From Dechloromonas sp. H13 (lineage in GTDB: Bacteria; Pseudomonadota; Gammaproteobacteria; Burkholderiales; Rhodocyclaceae), in the NCBI RefSeq assembly GCF_009469615.1, contig NZ_SSXX01000002.1:141001-205000 (forward strand): 64,000 nucleotides of DNA. The letters run 5' to 3'. How positions within the stretch are numbered: position 1 is the stretch's first letter; every line of letters begins with the position of its first letter. A program made the position numbers and the translations under genes. The notes beneath the pieces are model-generated. The model was not told where the DNA came from and made no database searches. It was given only the letters and a program-made list of their open reading frames with translations. Shown here one piece after another: positions 16,874 to 25,745 of this stretch.

Positions 16874-18211
16874 TCAGCCGGAAATGAGCTGCAGCGGGCG
16901 GTCGACCGCGAGCGAGAAGCGCCCGCGCCCGGTCTTGGCGAGGTGGATACCGGCCGCCCGCTCGTCGAGGCGGCGCTGCAGCAGCACGAGACGCGCCTCC
17001 AGGTTGTCGCTGACGCCCGGCAGGCGGATGCGCGGGTCGACGCGCAGCCCCTTGTTGGTGAAGCTGGTGCGCCGGCGTTCGACGAAATCGCTGAGCAGTG
17101 TCCACAGGATGGCGCCGGCGACCCCCTTGATCAGGTAGTCGTCGTCGAGGAAGACGCTGTCGGTGGCCGCGAAATGGCGCACCCGCAGGGGCGGGCCGGC
17201 GACCTGGACGGCGGGGTTTTCGGTGGTCGGGGCCTCTTCGTCCAGCTCCTCGGCCTGCTGATGGTGATGCATCGCCAGGCCGAGCTGCGCGGCAAACGCC
17301 ACCAAGGCATCTTCGTCGTCGTAGCCGAAATGCAGGTCGGCGACGTTCTCCATGTAAAGCACGCCGAGCAGGCGGTCGAAGGCGGTGACCGGGATGGCCA
17401 TCTGGCTGCCGGCTTCCGGCAGCCCGGGCAGAGGAATCGCGGTTTCCAGGCTGTCGCCCTGGCCGTCGGCCTCGACACTGCGGCGGATCGTGCGCCCATA
17501 GCCGTACTCGCTGGTCATGAAGCCGATGCGGATCGGGATGCGTTCGCGGGCGCAGATGCCGATGACGCCGGCCCCGACCGGGATTTCCGAACCGACGCCG
17601 GACTGCGGGTAGCCGCGGCTGGCCAGGGTGTACAGGCAGCCCCGGCTCTCGTCGAGCATCAGGAACATGACATGCCCGATGCCGAACTCGCTGCCGAGGC
17701 AGTCGAGCGCCGTTTCGAGCAGGCGCGCGAGGCTGCCGCAGCCGGCCAGGCGGCCCGTGGCGCGGCGCAGCGCGGTGAGATAGTTCACCGCCGGCGGCGG
17801 CAGGGCCAGGGTGGCGCCGGGAACCTGCTCGATGCCGAGCAGCCGGTAGACATCCGATCCACGCAGGCGGAACACCTCGCTCATGCCTTCGTGTGACGCG
17901 ATTCCCGCCAGCTTGGCCTTCATCTGCTCGAACAGCGGGCCGGCCGTTTCGGTGCGCAGATAGGCGAGGGTCAGCCGGTACTGGGCGCCCGTCAGGTGGC
18001 TGGTGAGCAGGAGGCGCACCGGCGAGCCGGCGAGGATGTTCTGGCGGGTACGGTTGAAGAACTGGTAGGAGAGCGCGACGTGTTCGTTGTCGATGAACTG
18101 GACCTGCGACAGATAGGCCAGGTTGGGCATGCCTTCAGCGTCGCAGGTGGCGATATGCCCGGGAATCACCCCTTCCAGGCATTCGCGGATGGTGTCGAGG
18201 CGCACCGTCAC
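16874..18211 (-). CDS. Flavin-split-barrel plus GAF domain sensor protein
   Basis: The GTG at 18211 is chosen because it overlaps the stop of the upstream gene (GTGA) and begins the conserved part; product 445 residues. Residues about 1-140 resemble the pyridoxamine-phosphate-oxidase-like FMN split barrel (GHIATCDAEGMPNLAYLSQV), residues about 165-330 are a GAF domain (LLETALDCLGSEFGIGHVMF onward), and residues about 355-445 are a basic C-terminal domain that looks like a winged helix (RVDPRIRLPG, RLVLLQRRLDE). A ligand- or redox-sensing regulator is inferred; the effector and target are unknown. Confidence 0.7.
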   Translation of the reverse strand: MTVRLDTIRECLEGVIPGHIATCDAEGMPNLAYLSQVQFIDNEHVALSYQFFNRTRQNILAGSPVRLLLTSHLTGAQYRLTLAYLRTETAGPLFEQMKAKLAGIASHEGMSEVFRLRGSDVYRLLGIEQVPGATLALPPPAVNYLTALRRATGRLAGCGSLARLLETALDCLGSEFGIGHVMFLMLDESRGCLYTLASRGYPQSGVGSEIPVGAGVIGICARERIPIRIGFMTSEYGYGRTIRRSVEADGQGDSLETAIPLPGLPEAGSQMAIPVTAFDRLLGVLYMENVADLHFGYDDEDALVAFAAQLGLAMHHHQQAEELDEEAPTTENPAVQVAGPPLRVRHFAATDSVFLDDDYLIKGVAGAILWTLLSDFVERRRTSFTNKGLRVDPRIRLPGVSDNLEARLVLLQRRLDERAAGIHLAKTGRGRFSLAVDRPLQLISG

Positions 18212-18681
18212 GGGGCGGCGAGCGGTTCGCCGGCCTTGGGGCCGGGGGTTTGCGAGAAGGCGGCCGCGGGCGAATAGGTCACGGCGACCAGGTCGTCCGG
18301 CGGGCAGGCGAGAATCGCGCGCACCACGGCCTCGGACATGCCGAGCGGCACGACCTCGAGGACGAAGTCGGCGACATGCCGTTCGATGATGCAAAGGTCT
18401 TCCGCCGCGAACGGGACGATGCGGGCATCGCTGCCCTTGAGCTGCAGGGTGCGATTGCTGCTCGGCAGGCTGAAGACGTTGGCCACCCGGCTGCTGTTAA
18501 GGATGTTCTCGATGAGTTCCAGCGATTGCGAGCGGCGGAGGAAGATGCTGACCTGCCGGCCGCCGTCAAGCACCTTGCAGCCGAGGCCGCGGCTCATGCT
18601 CGGCAGGCGGTCGGGGCCGCAGGCGGCCAGGCTGATGCTGACCCCGGTCTGGATGAAGGCGGCGCTTTCGCTGTCGAGCAT
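18208..18681 (-). CDS. Small pyridoxamine-phosphate-oxidase-like flavin-binding protein
   Basis: A 157-residue protein with the pattern of small FMN split-barrel proteins (PNPOx-like): a first strand pair FIQTGVSISLAAC, then GLGCKVLDGGRQVSIFL and the SSRVANVFSLPSSNRTLQLKG-type core. Its TGA is inside the GTGA start of the GAF gene, so the two are translationally coupled and probably act together. The last 20 residues are Pro/Ala-rich and may be a linker. Enzymatic activity is not evident from the sequence. Confidence 0.65.
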   Translation of the reverse strand: MLDSESAAFIQTGVSISLAACGPDRLPSMSRGLGCKVLDGGRQVSIFLRRSQSLELIENILNSSRVANVFSLPSSNRTLQLKGSDARIVPFAAEDLCIIERHVADFVLEVVPLGMSEAVVRAILACPPDDLVAVTYSPAAAFSQTPGPKAGEPLAAP

Positions 18682-18684
18682 GGC

Positions 18685-18709
18685 AAGAATAAGGCGCCCG
18701 GGGGCGCCT
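18685..18709 (-). terminator. Candidate terminator of the 41-residue secreted peptide gene
   Basis: AGGCGCCC (18692-18699) and GGGCGCCT (18702-18709) form an 8-bp stem followed on the minus strand by TTATTCTT. The T-run is short, so strength is uncertain. It lies between the peptide gene and the start of the PNPOx-like gene. Confidence 0.5.
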
Positions 18710-18730
18710 CTGTTAGCGAGCCGACCGGTA

Positions 18731-18856
18731 TCAGATCTTCGGCTTGGACGGCGTGCTCATCTGCTTCTCGTCCTTGGCCTTGTCGCCGCAGGCAAGGGCG
18801 GAAACGCTGGCGACCGCGAAGATGGCGGCGAGCAGGGCGGCAACGGTTTTTTTCAT
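18731..18856 (-). CDS. Small exported peptide, 41 aa
   Basis: The ATG at 18856 follows AAGGAG with normal spacing. The product begins with a clean signal peptide (MKKTVAALLAAIFAVASVS) and ends with a short charged tail rich in Lys, Asp and Ser. The sequence ALAC at the cleavage region is near a lipobox but lacks Leu at -3, so lipid attachment is uncertain. Similar tiny lipoprotein-like peptides are common in this order; the function is unknown. Confidence 0.6.
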   Translation of the reverse strand: MKKTVAALLAAIFAVASVSALACGDKAKDEKQMSTPSKPKI

Positions 18857-19369
18857 CGTGATCTCCTTGGGTTGGGTTGGCTGTCGAAGTTCGATCAATC
18901 CGGCTGGCTTTGGTTCATTGCACAAGCCCGAGAGCGTCTACGCATCCCTGAAACGAGAAGCCCATGCACTAAGGGAACATGGGCTTCCTTGACTGCGGCT
19001 CTCGCCACACCGGCTTGAGCAATCGGCATCTCGCCGAAACTGTTGCTACTCGGTCTTCTCAAGATTGGTTTCCGGGAATGCGTTCATTGAATCCCCTGAT
19101 ACGCAGCTGATACTGCCAAGCAGTGCCGGGATTGCTGCGTGCCACAGCACAATTCCAGATTAGCACAGGAATCCGGAAATGCCAGGGCGTGTTTACCGTA
19201 AGCGAAGCAGTCCCGCCGGTTACGGTGAATACGCCCCGGGAATGCGACGCTTTTTGCCGATCGGTCGCCTGTTGTCTCCGCATCCGTTGGTCAAACCGCC
19301 GGCTTGCGCGAAAATGGGCGCATTCGCTGCTCGTTCAGGCCGCGCGCCGGCCTTTGCCAAGGAATTTCC
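18857..19369. other. Gene-poor region of about 510 bases with two inverted repeats
   Basis: No convincing gene. A perfect 10-bp stem GAAGCCCATG (18957-18966) / CATGGGCTTC (18978-18987) has an 11-base loop and no clear T-run. A longer imperfect stem lies at 19185-19236. A short direct repeat TGATAC is found near 19099-19115. Base composition is lower in GC than the flanking genes, which may indicate decayed mobile DNA; this is not proven. Confidence 0.4.
19185..19236. repeat. 17-bp imperfect inverted repeat
   Basis: Left arm 19185-19201 starts GGGCGTGTTTACC; right arm 19220-19236 ends GGTGAATACGCCC. Fifteen of 17 positions pair, around an 18-base loop. It is not followed by a T-run on either strand, so it could be an operator or the relic of an element end rather than a terminator. 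Confidence 0.5.
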
Positions 19370-20518
19370 ATGCGCCGCATTGCCGTTGTCGTTGCCATCG
19401 TCGCCGTGCTCGGCCTCGCCTTCGCCTGGTTCAGCCGGCCCAAGCCGATTCCCGTCGCGCTCAGGGAGGTCGCCGTCGGCAAGGTGGAAGCGACACTGGC
19501 CAACACGCGGGCCGGCACTGTCGAAGCCTGCCAGCGCACCAAGCTGTCGACCATCATCGGCGGGCGCATCGAGTACCTTGGCGTCAAGGAGGGCGACCGT
19601 GTCAGGAAGGGGCAGTTGCTCCTGAAGCTGTGGAACGACGACCAGCAGGCGCAGGCCGCCCTGTCGCAGGCCCAGGTGGCGCTGGCCGGCAAGCGCGTCG
19701 ATGAAGTCTGCATCGCTGCGGTCAACGCCGAAAAAGAGGCCAAAAGGCAGGCCGAGCTGCGCGACAAGGGCTTCGTCTCGGCCAGCCGCGAGGAGATCGC
19801 CCGCACCGAGGCCGAGGTCAAGCGCGCCGCCTGCAACACCGCCAAGGCCGATGTCGCGCAGGCCGAGGCCAAATTGAAAGCGACGCGCGTCGAGCAGGGG
19901 CGCGTCGCGCTTTACGCGCCGTTCGACGGTACCGTCGCCAAAATCGTCGGCGAGCTAGGCGAATACTCGACGCCGTCGCCGCCCGGCGTGCCGACGCCGC
20001 CGGCGATCGACCTGATCGACGATTCCTGCCTCTACGTCAAGGCGCCGATGGACGAGGTCGACGCGCCGAAGATCGCCGTTGGCCAACCGGTGCGGGTGAC
20101 CCTCGACGCGCTGCCGGGCAAGGTCATCCCGGGCAAGGTGCGGCGCGTCGCGCCCTATGTTTCCGCCGTCGAGAAGCAGGCGCGCACGGTCGATGTCGAA
20201 GTCGATTTCGTGCAGCCGGAAGCAACCGGCAAGCTGCTGGTCGGCTACAGCGCCGACGTCGAGATCATCCTCGACGGCCGCGAGCAGGTGCTGCGCATCC
20301 CGACCGCGGCGATCCAGGAAGGCGGCCGCGTGCTGCTGTTCAACGCCGACAGCGGCAAGCTCGAAGAGCGCAAGGTCAGGACCGGGCTGGCCAACTGGGA
20401 ATACACCGAAGTTCTCGACGGCCTGGCGGCCGGCGACCGCATCGTCACCTCGCTGGAGAAGGAGGGGGTCAAGGCGGGCGCTGCCGTCGTGCCCGACGAC
20501 AAGGCCAGGGCCAAGTGA
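19370..20518 (+). CDS. Periplasmic adaptor (HlyD/MacA-like) of an ABC exporter
   Basis: A 382-residue membrane-fusion protein: an N-terminal anchor at about 3-21, a split biotinyl-lipoyl-like domain (VEACQRTKLSTIIGGRIEYL and LYAPFDGTVAKIVGELGEY), a helical hairpin at about 90-160 and C-terminal beta-barrel domains. Such proteins bridge an inner-membrane exporter to an outer-membrane channel. AAGGAA precedes the ATG. The next three genes encode the ATPase and two permeases with 4-base or overlapping junctions, so this is one operon. Confidence 0.9.
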   Translation: MRRIAVVVAIVAVLGLAFAWFSRPKPIPVALREVAVGKVEATLANTRAGTVEACQRTKLSTIIGGRIEYLGVKEGDRVRKGQLLLKLWNDDQQAQAALSQAQVALAGKRVDEVCIAAVNAEKEAKRQAELRDKGFVSASREEIARTEAEVKRAACNTAKADVAQAEAKLKATRVEQGRVALYAPFDGTVAKIVGELGEYSTPSPPGVPTPPAIDLIDDSCLYVKAPMDEVDAPKIAVGQPVRVTLDALPGKVIPGKVRRVAPYVSAVEKQARTVDVEVDFVQPEATGKLLVGYSADVEIILDGREQVLRIPTAAIQEGGRVLLFNADSGKLEERKVRTGLANWEYTEVLDGLAAGDRIVTSLEKEGVKAGAAVVPDDKARAK

Positions 20519-20522
20519 GCGC

Positions 20523-21218
20523 ATGGCGCTGATCGAACTGTCCGGCATCGAGCGCGTCTTCCAGCTCGGAGATGCCGAGGTGCACGCGCTGGCCGCCTTG
20601 AACCTGCGCATCGAGGCCGGCGAATACGTTGCCGTGATGGGCCCTTCCGGCTCCGGCAAATCGACGCTGCTCAATCTGCTCGGCCTGCTCGACCGGCCCA
20701 ACGCCGGCACCTACCGGCTGGAGGGGCGCGACGTGACGACGCTGTCACCGGACGAGCAGGCGCGCGTGCGCAGCGAGCGCATCGGCTTCGTCTTCCAGAG
20801 CTTCCATCTGGTGCCGCGCCTGACGGCTGCCGAAAACATCGCCCTGCCGATGACGCTGGCCGGCATCCCGGCCCGCGAGCGCAACGCCCGCGTGGCGCGG
20901 GCGCTGGCCAGCTTCGGCCTGGAGAACCGCGCCGACCATCGGCCCGACCAGCTTTCCGGCGGCCAGCGTCAGCGCGTCGCCATCGCCCGCGCCACCATCA
21001 TGCAGCCGGCCCTGATCCTCGCCGACGAACCGACCGGCAACCTCGACCGCCACACCGGCGAAGAGGTGGTCGACCTGCTCGAGGCGCTCAACGCCGCCGG
21101 CGTCACGCTGGTCGTCGTCACCCACGACCAGGCCATGGGCGCCCGCGCCCGGCGCCGGATCGTCATGGAGGACGGGCGGCTGAAAAGCGATAGCCGGAGT
21201 CCCGATGCGCCTGGCTGA
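20523..21218 (+). CDS. ABC exporter ATP-binding protein (MacB/LolD-like)
   Basis: A 231-residue ATPase with Walker A GPSGSGKST at about 40-48, Q-loop, signature LSGGQRQR at about 142-149, Walker B LILADEPTGNLD and switch His in VVVTHD. Sequence style is that of the MacB/LolD group, which powers mechanotransmission rather than classical transport. It overlaps the first permease gene by 14 bases. Confidence 0.93.
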   Translation: MALIELSGIERVFQLGDAEVHALAALNLRIEAGEYVAVMGPSGSGKSTLLNLLGLLDRPNAGTYRLEGRDVTTLSPDEQARVRSERIGFVFQSFHLVPRLTAAENIALPMTLAGIPARERNARVARALASFGLENRADHRPDQLSGGQRQRVAIARATIMQPALILADEPTGNLDRHTGEEVVDLLEALNAAGVTLVVVTHDQAMGARARRRIVMEDGRLKSDSRSPDAPG

Positions 21219-22413
21219 CACCCTGCGCTTCGCCCGCGATGCGGCGACCGGCTACCCGTTGCGCACGGCGCTCTCGGTGCTCGCCATGTCTATCGGCGTC
21301 GCCGCCGTCGTCATCCTTACCGCGTTGGGCGACGGGGCGCGGCGCTACGTCGTCGGCCAGTTCTCGTCGATCGGCACCAACCTGGTCATCGTCCTGCCCG
21401 GCCGCTCCGGCACCGGCGGCTTCAATCCGGCCAACGCCATCACCACGACGCCGCGCGACCTGACCATCGACGACGCTGCCGCGCTGCGTCGCGCGCCGGC
21501 GGTCAGCCGCGTCGCGCCGCTCGCCGTCGGCACCTCGGAGATCAGTTTCGGCGGCCGCCTGCGCGAGGTCATGGTCGCCGGCTCGACCAGCGACTTCATC
21601 CCGATCCGCAATTTCGAAGTCGGGCAGGGGAGCGGTCTGCCTGAGGAGGACTGGAGCCGCGGCTCGTCGGTCGCCGTCATCGGCAGCAAGATCCGCGAGG
21701 AGCTGTTCCCCGGCGGCCCGGCGGTCGGCCAGCTGATCCGCGTCGGCGACCGCCGCCTGCGCATCGCCGGCGTGCTCAAGCCGATCGGCCAGGGGCTGGG
21801 CATGAATACCGACGAACTGGTCATCGTCCCGGTGTCGCTGGCCCAGGCGATGTTCAATTCGAACACCCTGTTCCGCATCCTGGTCGAGGCGCGCAGCCGC
21901 GAGGCGATTCCCGAGGCCAAGGATCAGGTCCTGGAAATCCTCAGGCAGCGCCATCGCGGCGAGGAGGACGTCACGGTCATCACCCAGGATGCCGTGCTCG
22001 CCACCTTCGACAAGCTGCTCGGCGCGTTGACCCTGGGGGTCGCCGGCATCGCCGCGATCAGCCTGGCGGTGGCCGGCATCCTGGTGATGAACGTGATGCT
22101 TGTCGCCGTCACCCAGCGGACCGGCGAAATCGGCCTGCTCAAGGCGCTCGGCGCCCCGGCGCGCACCATCCGCCTGGCTTTCCTGACCGAGGCGGCGATG
22201 TTGTCCACGGTCGGCGCCCTGGTCGGCTACCTGCTCGGCCAGCTCGGCGCGTTCGGCCTGCGCCAGGCCTTTCCCGTCTTTCCCGCCTATCCGCCGGACT
22301 GGGCAGTCATCGCCGGGCTGTCGACGGCGCTCGTCACCGGCCTGCTGTTCGGGGTCATGCCGGCGCGCCGGGCCGCCCGGCTCGACCCGGTGCAGGCGCT
22401 GATGAAGCACTGA
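21205..22413 (+). CDS. ABC exporter permease 1 (MacB/FtsX type)
   Basis: A 402-residue permease with four predicted helices: one near residues 20-42, a large periplasmic domain (about 45-270), and three helices in the C-terminal FtsX domain (about 275-395) with the usual RTGEIGLLKALGAPARTI segment. It has no fused ATPase domain, unlike MacB proper. The next gene is a paralogue, so the transporter is probably a heterodimer. Confidence 0.92.
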   Translation: MRLADTLRFARDAATGYPLRTALSVLAMSIGVAAVVILTALGDGARRYVVGQFSSIGTNLVIVLPGRSGTGGFNPANAITTTPRDLTIDDAAALRRAPAVSRVAPLAVGTSEISFGGRLREVMVAGSTSDFIPIRNFEVGQGSGLPEEDWSRGSSVAVIGSKIREELFPGGPAVGQLIRVGDRRLRIAGVLKPIGQGLGMNTDELVIVPVSLAQAMFNSNTLFRILVEARSREAIPEAKDQVLEILRQRHRGEEDVTVITQDAVLATFDKLLGALTLGVAGIAAISLAVAGILVMNVMLVAVTQRTGEIGLLKALGAPARTIRLAFLTEAAMLSTVGALVGYLLGQLGAFGLRQAFPVFPAYPPDWAVIAGLSTALVTGLLFGVMPARRAARLDPVQALMKH

Positions 22414-22414
22414 G

Positions 22415-23614
22415 ATGCTCGTCGCCGATTCCCTCCAGCTTGCCGTCCGCGCCATCACTGCGCAGCGCCTGCGCAGTTTCCTGACCCTGCTTGGCATCGC
22501 CGTCGGCATCGCCGCGGTGATCCTGCTCACCTCGATCGGCGAGGGTATCCACCGTTTCGTGCTCGGCGAGTTCACGCAGTTCGGGACCAACGTGATCAGT
22601 GCCGTCCCCGGCAAGACCAAGACCGGCGGCACGCCGTCCGGCCTGCCGTCGAGCGCGCGGCCGCTGTCGCTCGACGACGCCCGCGCGCTGGAGCGCCTGC
22701 CGCACGTCGTGGCGGTGACGCCCAACGTGCGCGGCAACGCCGAGGTCGAGGGCAACGGCCGCACGCGGCGCACGCTGGTCTACGGGGTCACTGCCAAATT
22801 GCCGGTTATTTTCAAGTCGACCGTACAAAGCGGCCAGTTCCTGCCGGCCGACGATGAGGGCAGCGCGCGCGCCTTCGTCGTCCTCGGCAGCAAGCTGAAG
22901 GAGGAGCTGTTCGGCAGCGAGAACCCGCTCGGCCAGCGCCTGCGCATCGGCGGCCTGCATTTCCGGGTGATCGGCGTCATGGCGCCGAAGGGCCAGTTCC
23001 TCGGCATCGACCTCGACGACACCGCCTTCATTCCGGCGGCCCGCGCGCAGGAGCTGTTCAACCGCGAGGGCGTCGACGAGATCAACGTCGCCGCCGAGGA
23101 GGGCGTGCCCTCGGCGATCGTCGCCGATGCCATCAAGCGGCGCCTGATCGACCGCCACGGGCGCGAGGATTTCACCATCGTCACCCAGGAAGAGATGCTG
23201 AAGACGCTGTCCAACATCCTCAACGTGCTGACCATGGCGGTCGGCGCACTGGGCGGCATCTCGCTGCTGGTCGGCGGGGTCGGCATCGTCACCATCATGA
23301 CCATCGCGGTGGCCGAACGCACCGGCGAGATCGGCCTGCTGGTCGCCCTCGGTGCGCCGCGGCGGACCATCCTCGCGCTCTTCCTCGGCGAAGCGGTGGC
23401 GCTTTCGGCGCTCGGCGGGCTGCTCGGGTTGCTGCTCGGCATCGGCCTGGCGCAGGCCATCCATCTGGCGCTGCCCGCCCTGCCGGTGCATACGCCGCTC
23501 AGCTTCGTCCTGCTCGCCGAGCTCGTCGCCATCGCCATCGGCCTCGCCGCCGGCGTCCTGCCCGCCCGGCGCGCCGCCCGGCTCGATCCGGTCGACGCCT
23601 TGCGCACGGAATGA
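22415..23614 (+). CDS. ABC exporter permease 2 (MacB/FtsX type)
   Basis: A 399-residue paralogue of the preceding permease with the same topology: first helix about 19-41, periplasmic domain, and a C-terminal FtsX domain with ERTGEIGLLVALGAPRRTIL. It starts one base after the stop of permease 1. The ending PARRAARLDPVDALRTE is nearly identical to that of permease 1, showing a duplication. The substrate is unknown; lipids, peptides or siderophores are family possibilities. Confidence 0.92.
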   Translation: MLVADSLQLAVRAITAQRLRSFLTLLGIAVGIAAVILLTSIGEGIHRFVLGEFTQFGTNVISAVPGKTKTGGTPSGLPSSARPLSLDDARALERLPHVVAVTPNVRGNAEVEGNGRTRRTLVYGVTAKLPVIFKSTVQSGQFLPADDEGSARAFVVLGSKLKEELFGSENPLGQRLRIGGLHFRVIGVMAPKGQFLGIDLDDTAFIPAARAQELFNREGVDEINVAAEEGVPSAIVADAIKRRLIDRHGREDFTIVTQEEMLKTLSNILNVLTMAVGALGGISLLVGGVGIVTIMTIAVAERTGEIGLLVALGAPRRTILALFLGEAVALSALGGLLGLLLGIGLAQAIHLALPALPVHTPLSFVLLAELVAIAIGLAAGVLPARRAARLDPVDALRTE

Positions 23615-23662
23615 CATGGTAGAGTTCGCCTTCCATTCGACCAACAATCACAGGAGCCCAGC

Positions 23663-24100
23663 ATGACGTATCACATCGATCAACTGCAGCCCGGCATGTC
23701 CGCTAGCCTGGCCAAGACCGTCACCGAAGCCGACATTGTCCTCTTTGCCGGCATCTCGACCGATGTCAATCCGGCGCACCTCGACGAGGAATATTCCAAG
23801 GGCACGATGTTCGGCGGGCGCATCGCCCACGGCATGCTGTCGGCCGGCTTCATTTCCGCCGTGCTGGCCAACAAGCTGCCCGGGCCCGGCACCATCTACC
23901 TGTCGCAGACGCTGAAGTTCAAGGCGCCGGTCCGCCCGGGCGATACCGTTACCGCCACCGTCACCGTCAGGGAAGTCAACGTCGCCAAGAACCGCGTGAC
24001 GCTGGATACCGTGTGCACGGTCGCCGGCAAGGTGGTGATCGAGGGCGAGGCGCTGATGATGCCGCCGGCACGCTCTGCCGCCCCGGCCGGCACGGCCTGA
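23663..24100 (+). CDS. MaoC-like (R)-specific enoyl-CoA hydratase (PhaJ type)
   Basis: A 145-residue single hot-dog-fold protein. The hydratase-2 motif is VLFAGISTDVNPAHLDEEYS followed by GGRIAHGML at about 26-60, with catalytic Asp34 and His39. Such enzymes hydrate trans-2-enoyl-CoA to (R)-3-hydroxyacyl-CoA and can feed polyhydroxyalkanoate synthesis. AGGAG precedes the ATG. The last 12 residues are Ala/Pro-rich. Confidence 0.9.
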   Translation: MTYHIDQLQPGMSASLAKTVTEADIVLFAGISTDVNPAHLDEEYSKGTMFGGRIAHGMLSAGFISAVLANKLPGPGTIYLSQTLKFKAPVRPGDTVTATVTVREVNVAKNRVTLDTVCTVAGKVVIEGEALMMPPARSAAPAGTA

Positions 24101-24122
24101 TCGGCTGTTTCGGGAAACCAGG

Positions 24123-24163
24123 AAAAAAACGCCGGCCGGGTAAATCACCGGCCGGCGTTTTTG
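24123..24163. terminator. Bidirectional terminator between the MaoC and pseudouridine synthase genes
   Basis: A strong GC stem (AACGCCGGCCGG with CCGGCCGGCGTT) is flanked by A-runs on the left and T-runs on the right, so it can stop transcription from both convergent genes. Confidence 0.85.
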
Positions 24164-24209
24164 CTGTTTGCGGTCGAAGGGATCGCTGCGGTCGACCGTC
24201 GAAAAAGGG

Positions 24210-25277
24210 TCAAAATGCCTCGTCGGCCCTCAGGAACCGCCACTGCCCGAGCGGCAGGTCGCCCAGCTTGACGCGGCCGATGCGCACGCGCTTGAGGCCG
24301 GTGACGCGCAGCCCGACCAGTTCGCACATGCGGCGGATCTGGCGCTTCTTGCCTTCCTTCAGGATGAAGTGCAGCTGGTCCTCGTTCAACTGCTTGACCC
24401 AGGCCGGCTTGAGTGGCTTGCCGTCCAGTTCCAGACCGTGCTGGAGCAGTTTGAGTCCGCCCGGAATCATCGTGCCGGCGACGCGGACCAGGTATTCCTT
24501 TTCCACCGGGCTGTCGTCGCCGATCAGCTTCTTGGCGACACGGCCGTCCTGGGTGAGCACCAGCAGGCCGGTGGAGTCGATGTCGAGACGCCCGGAAGGG
24601 GCCAGGTTGCGCAGCATCCACGGCTTGAACTCAGGATCCCCGGACTGCCGGAGCTGGTTGTCGGCGGTGATCAGCGTGATCGCCGGCGTGCAGCCTGGCT
24701 CGGGCTGGCCGGACACGTAGCCGACGGGCTTGTTGAGCAGCACCGTGACCTGTTTGGCCTGATCCAGCTTCGCTTCCTGCGAGATCGAAATCGCCGCGTC
24801 CGGCCTGATGCGGGTACCCAGCTCGCTGATCCGTTCGCCGTCGACGAAGACCCAGCCGCGCTCGATCCACAGATCGGCCTCGCGCCGCGAACAGATGCCG
24901 CGCTCGGACATGATCTTGGACAGGCGGACGCCCTCCGGTGGCTGGCCGCCCGACCCGGCCGGGCGGCGGGGTTCTGCCGGCGGGTTCGCCGCGAGCGGCT
25001 TGCGCGCGGCCGGCACCGCCTTGGTCGGCGGCGCCGATTTTGCCGTCGCTGCGCCCGTGAACGGCTTTTTGGCCGGCGCCCGGGGCGGCGTTGCGGTGCT
25101 TCGGTTGACGCTCAGGGTGCCGGTCGGCTTGGCCTTCGCTTCGTCCGCCGGCACGGATTTGGGTGTTTTTTCGGTGTCGACCGCAGCAGGCGTTTCCGGC
25201 TTGCGCCACTTCGCCCACGGATCATCCGCGCCAGGATTCTGCGGCGGCTGCCCGCCGGTCCGTCCGGAACCGCTCAT
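24210..25277 (-). CDS. 23S rRNA pseudouridine synthase, RluB/RluF branch of the RsuA family
   Basis: A 355-residue protein. Residues 1-117 are low-complexity, Pro/Ala/Lys-rich, probably disordered. An S4 RNA-binding domain (about 118-165, [18 protein letters not shown]) precedes the catalytic domain with [17 protein letters not shown] carrying the catalytic Asp and [14 protein letters not shown] near the end. The C-terminal features ([17 protein letters not shown]) look more like RluF (U2604) than RluB (U2605). It is encoded just downstream of an FKBP gene and overlaps its stop. Confidence 0.88.
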   Translation of the reverse strand: MSGSGRTGGQPPQNPGADDPWAKWRKPETPAAVDTEKTPKSVPADEAKAKPTGTLSVNRSTATPPRAPAKKPFTGAATAKSAPPTKAVPAARKPLAANPPAEPRRPAGSGGQPPEGVRLSKIMSERGICSRREADLWIERGWVFVDGERISELGTRIRPDAAISISQEAKLDQAKQVTVLLNKPVGYVSGQPEPGCTPAITLITADNQLRQSGDPEFKPWMLRNLAPSGRLDIDSTGLLVLTQDGRVAKKLIGDDSPVEKEYLVRVAGTMIPGGLKLLQHGLELDGKPLKPAWVKQLNEDQLHFILKEGKKRQIRRMCELVGLRVTGLKRVRIGRVKLGDLPLGQWRFLRADEAF

Positions 25278-25618
25278 TGCACGCCGAGCAGTTCGACCTC
25301 GAAGACCAGCGTCGCATTCGGCGGGATGACGCCACCGGCGCCGCGGGCGCCGTAGCCGAGGTGCGGCGGAATGGTCAGCTTGCGCGTGCCGCCGACCTTC
25401 ATGCCCTGAACGCCTTCGTCCCAGCCGGAAATGACATGGCGCTGGCCGAGCGGAAAGTCGAAGGGATCGTTGCGATCCTTGCTCGAGTCGAACTTGTTGC
25501 CGTTGGTCAGCCAGCCGGTGTAATGGACGACGACGTGGTCGCCGGCCTTGGCCTCAGCGCCCGCGCCGACGACGGTATCTTCATAGACGAGGCCCGAGGC
25601 CGTGGTGATTTCAGCCAT
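25274..25618 (-). CDS. FKBP-type peptidyl-prolyl cis-trans isomerase
   Basis: A 114-residue single-domain FKBP. The start at 25618 is chosen because AAGGAG lies upstream; a longer frame exists but has no ribosome site. Motifs: [34 protein letters not shown] and [28 protein letters not shown], containing the Tyr, Phe, Asp, Trp and Ile residues of the active site. It lacks a signal peptide and should act in the cytoplasm on proline bonds. Confidence 0.95.
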   Translation of the reverse strand: MAEITTASGLVYEDTVVGAGAEAKAGDHVVVHYTGWLTNGNKFDSSKDRNDPFDFPLGQRHVISGWDEGVQGMKVGGTRKLTIPPHLGYGARGAGGVIPPNATLVFEVELLGVQ

Positions 25619-25670
25619 GCTTAGCTCCTTGGGAAAGGGGAAAAGTCTACCACAATGCACCGTCAAGGCT

Positions 25671-25698
25671 TTGACTTCTCAGAGAATTTCCGTATAAT
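25671..25698 (+). promoter_or_regulatory. Sigma-70 promoter of rplU
   Basis: TTGACT (25671-25676) and TATAAT (25693-25698) are separated by 16 bases and lie 48 bases upstream of the rplU ATG. The -10 box is a perfect consensus. Confidence 0.8.
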
Positions 25699-25745
25699 GC
25701 GCGGTTCTTCGTAGCACCCTTTGGTTTATTTTCGGAGTCCAACCC

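Noticed and set aside
19185..19236. Terminal inverted repeat of an insertion sequence
   Set aside because: The arms are only 18 bases apart, with no room for a transposase and no flanking target duplication.
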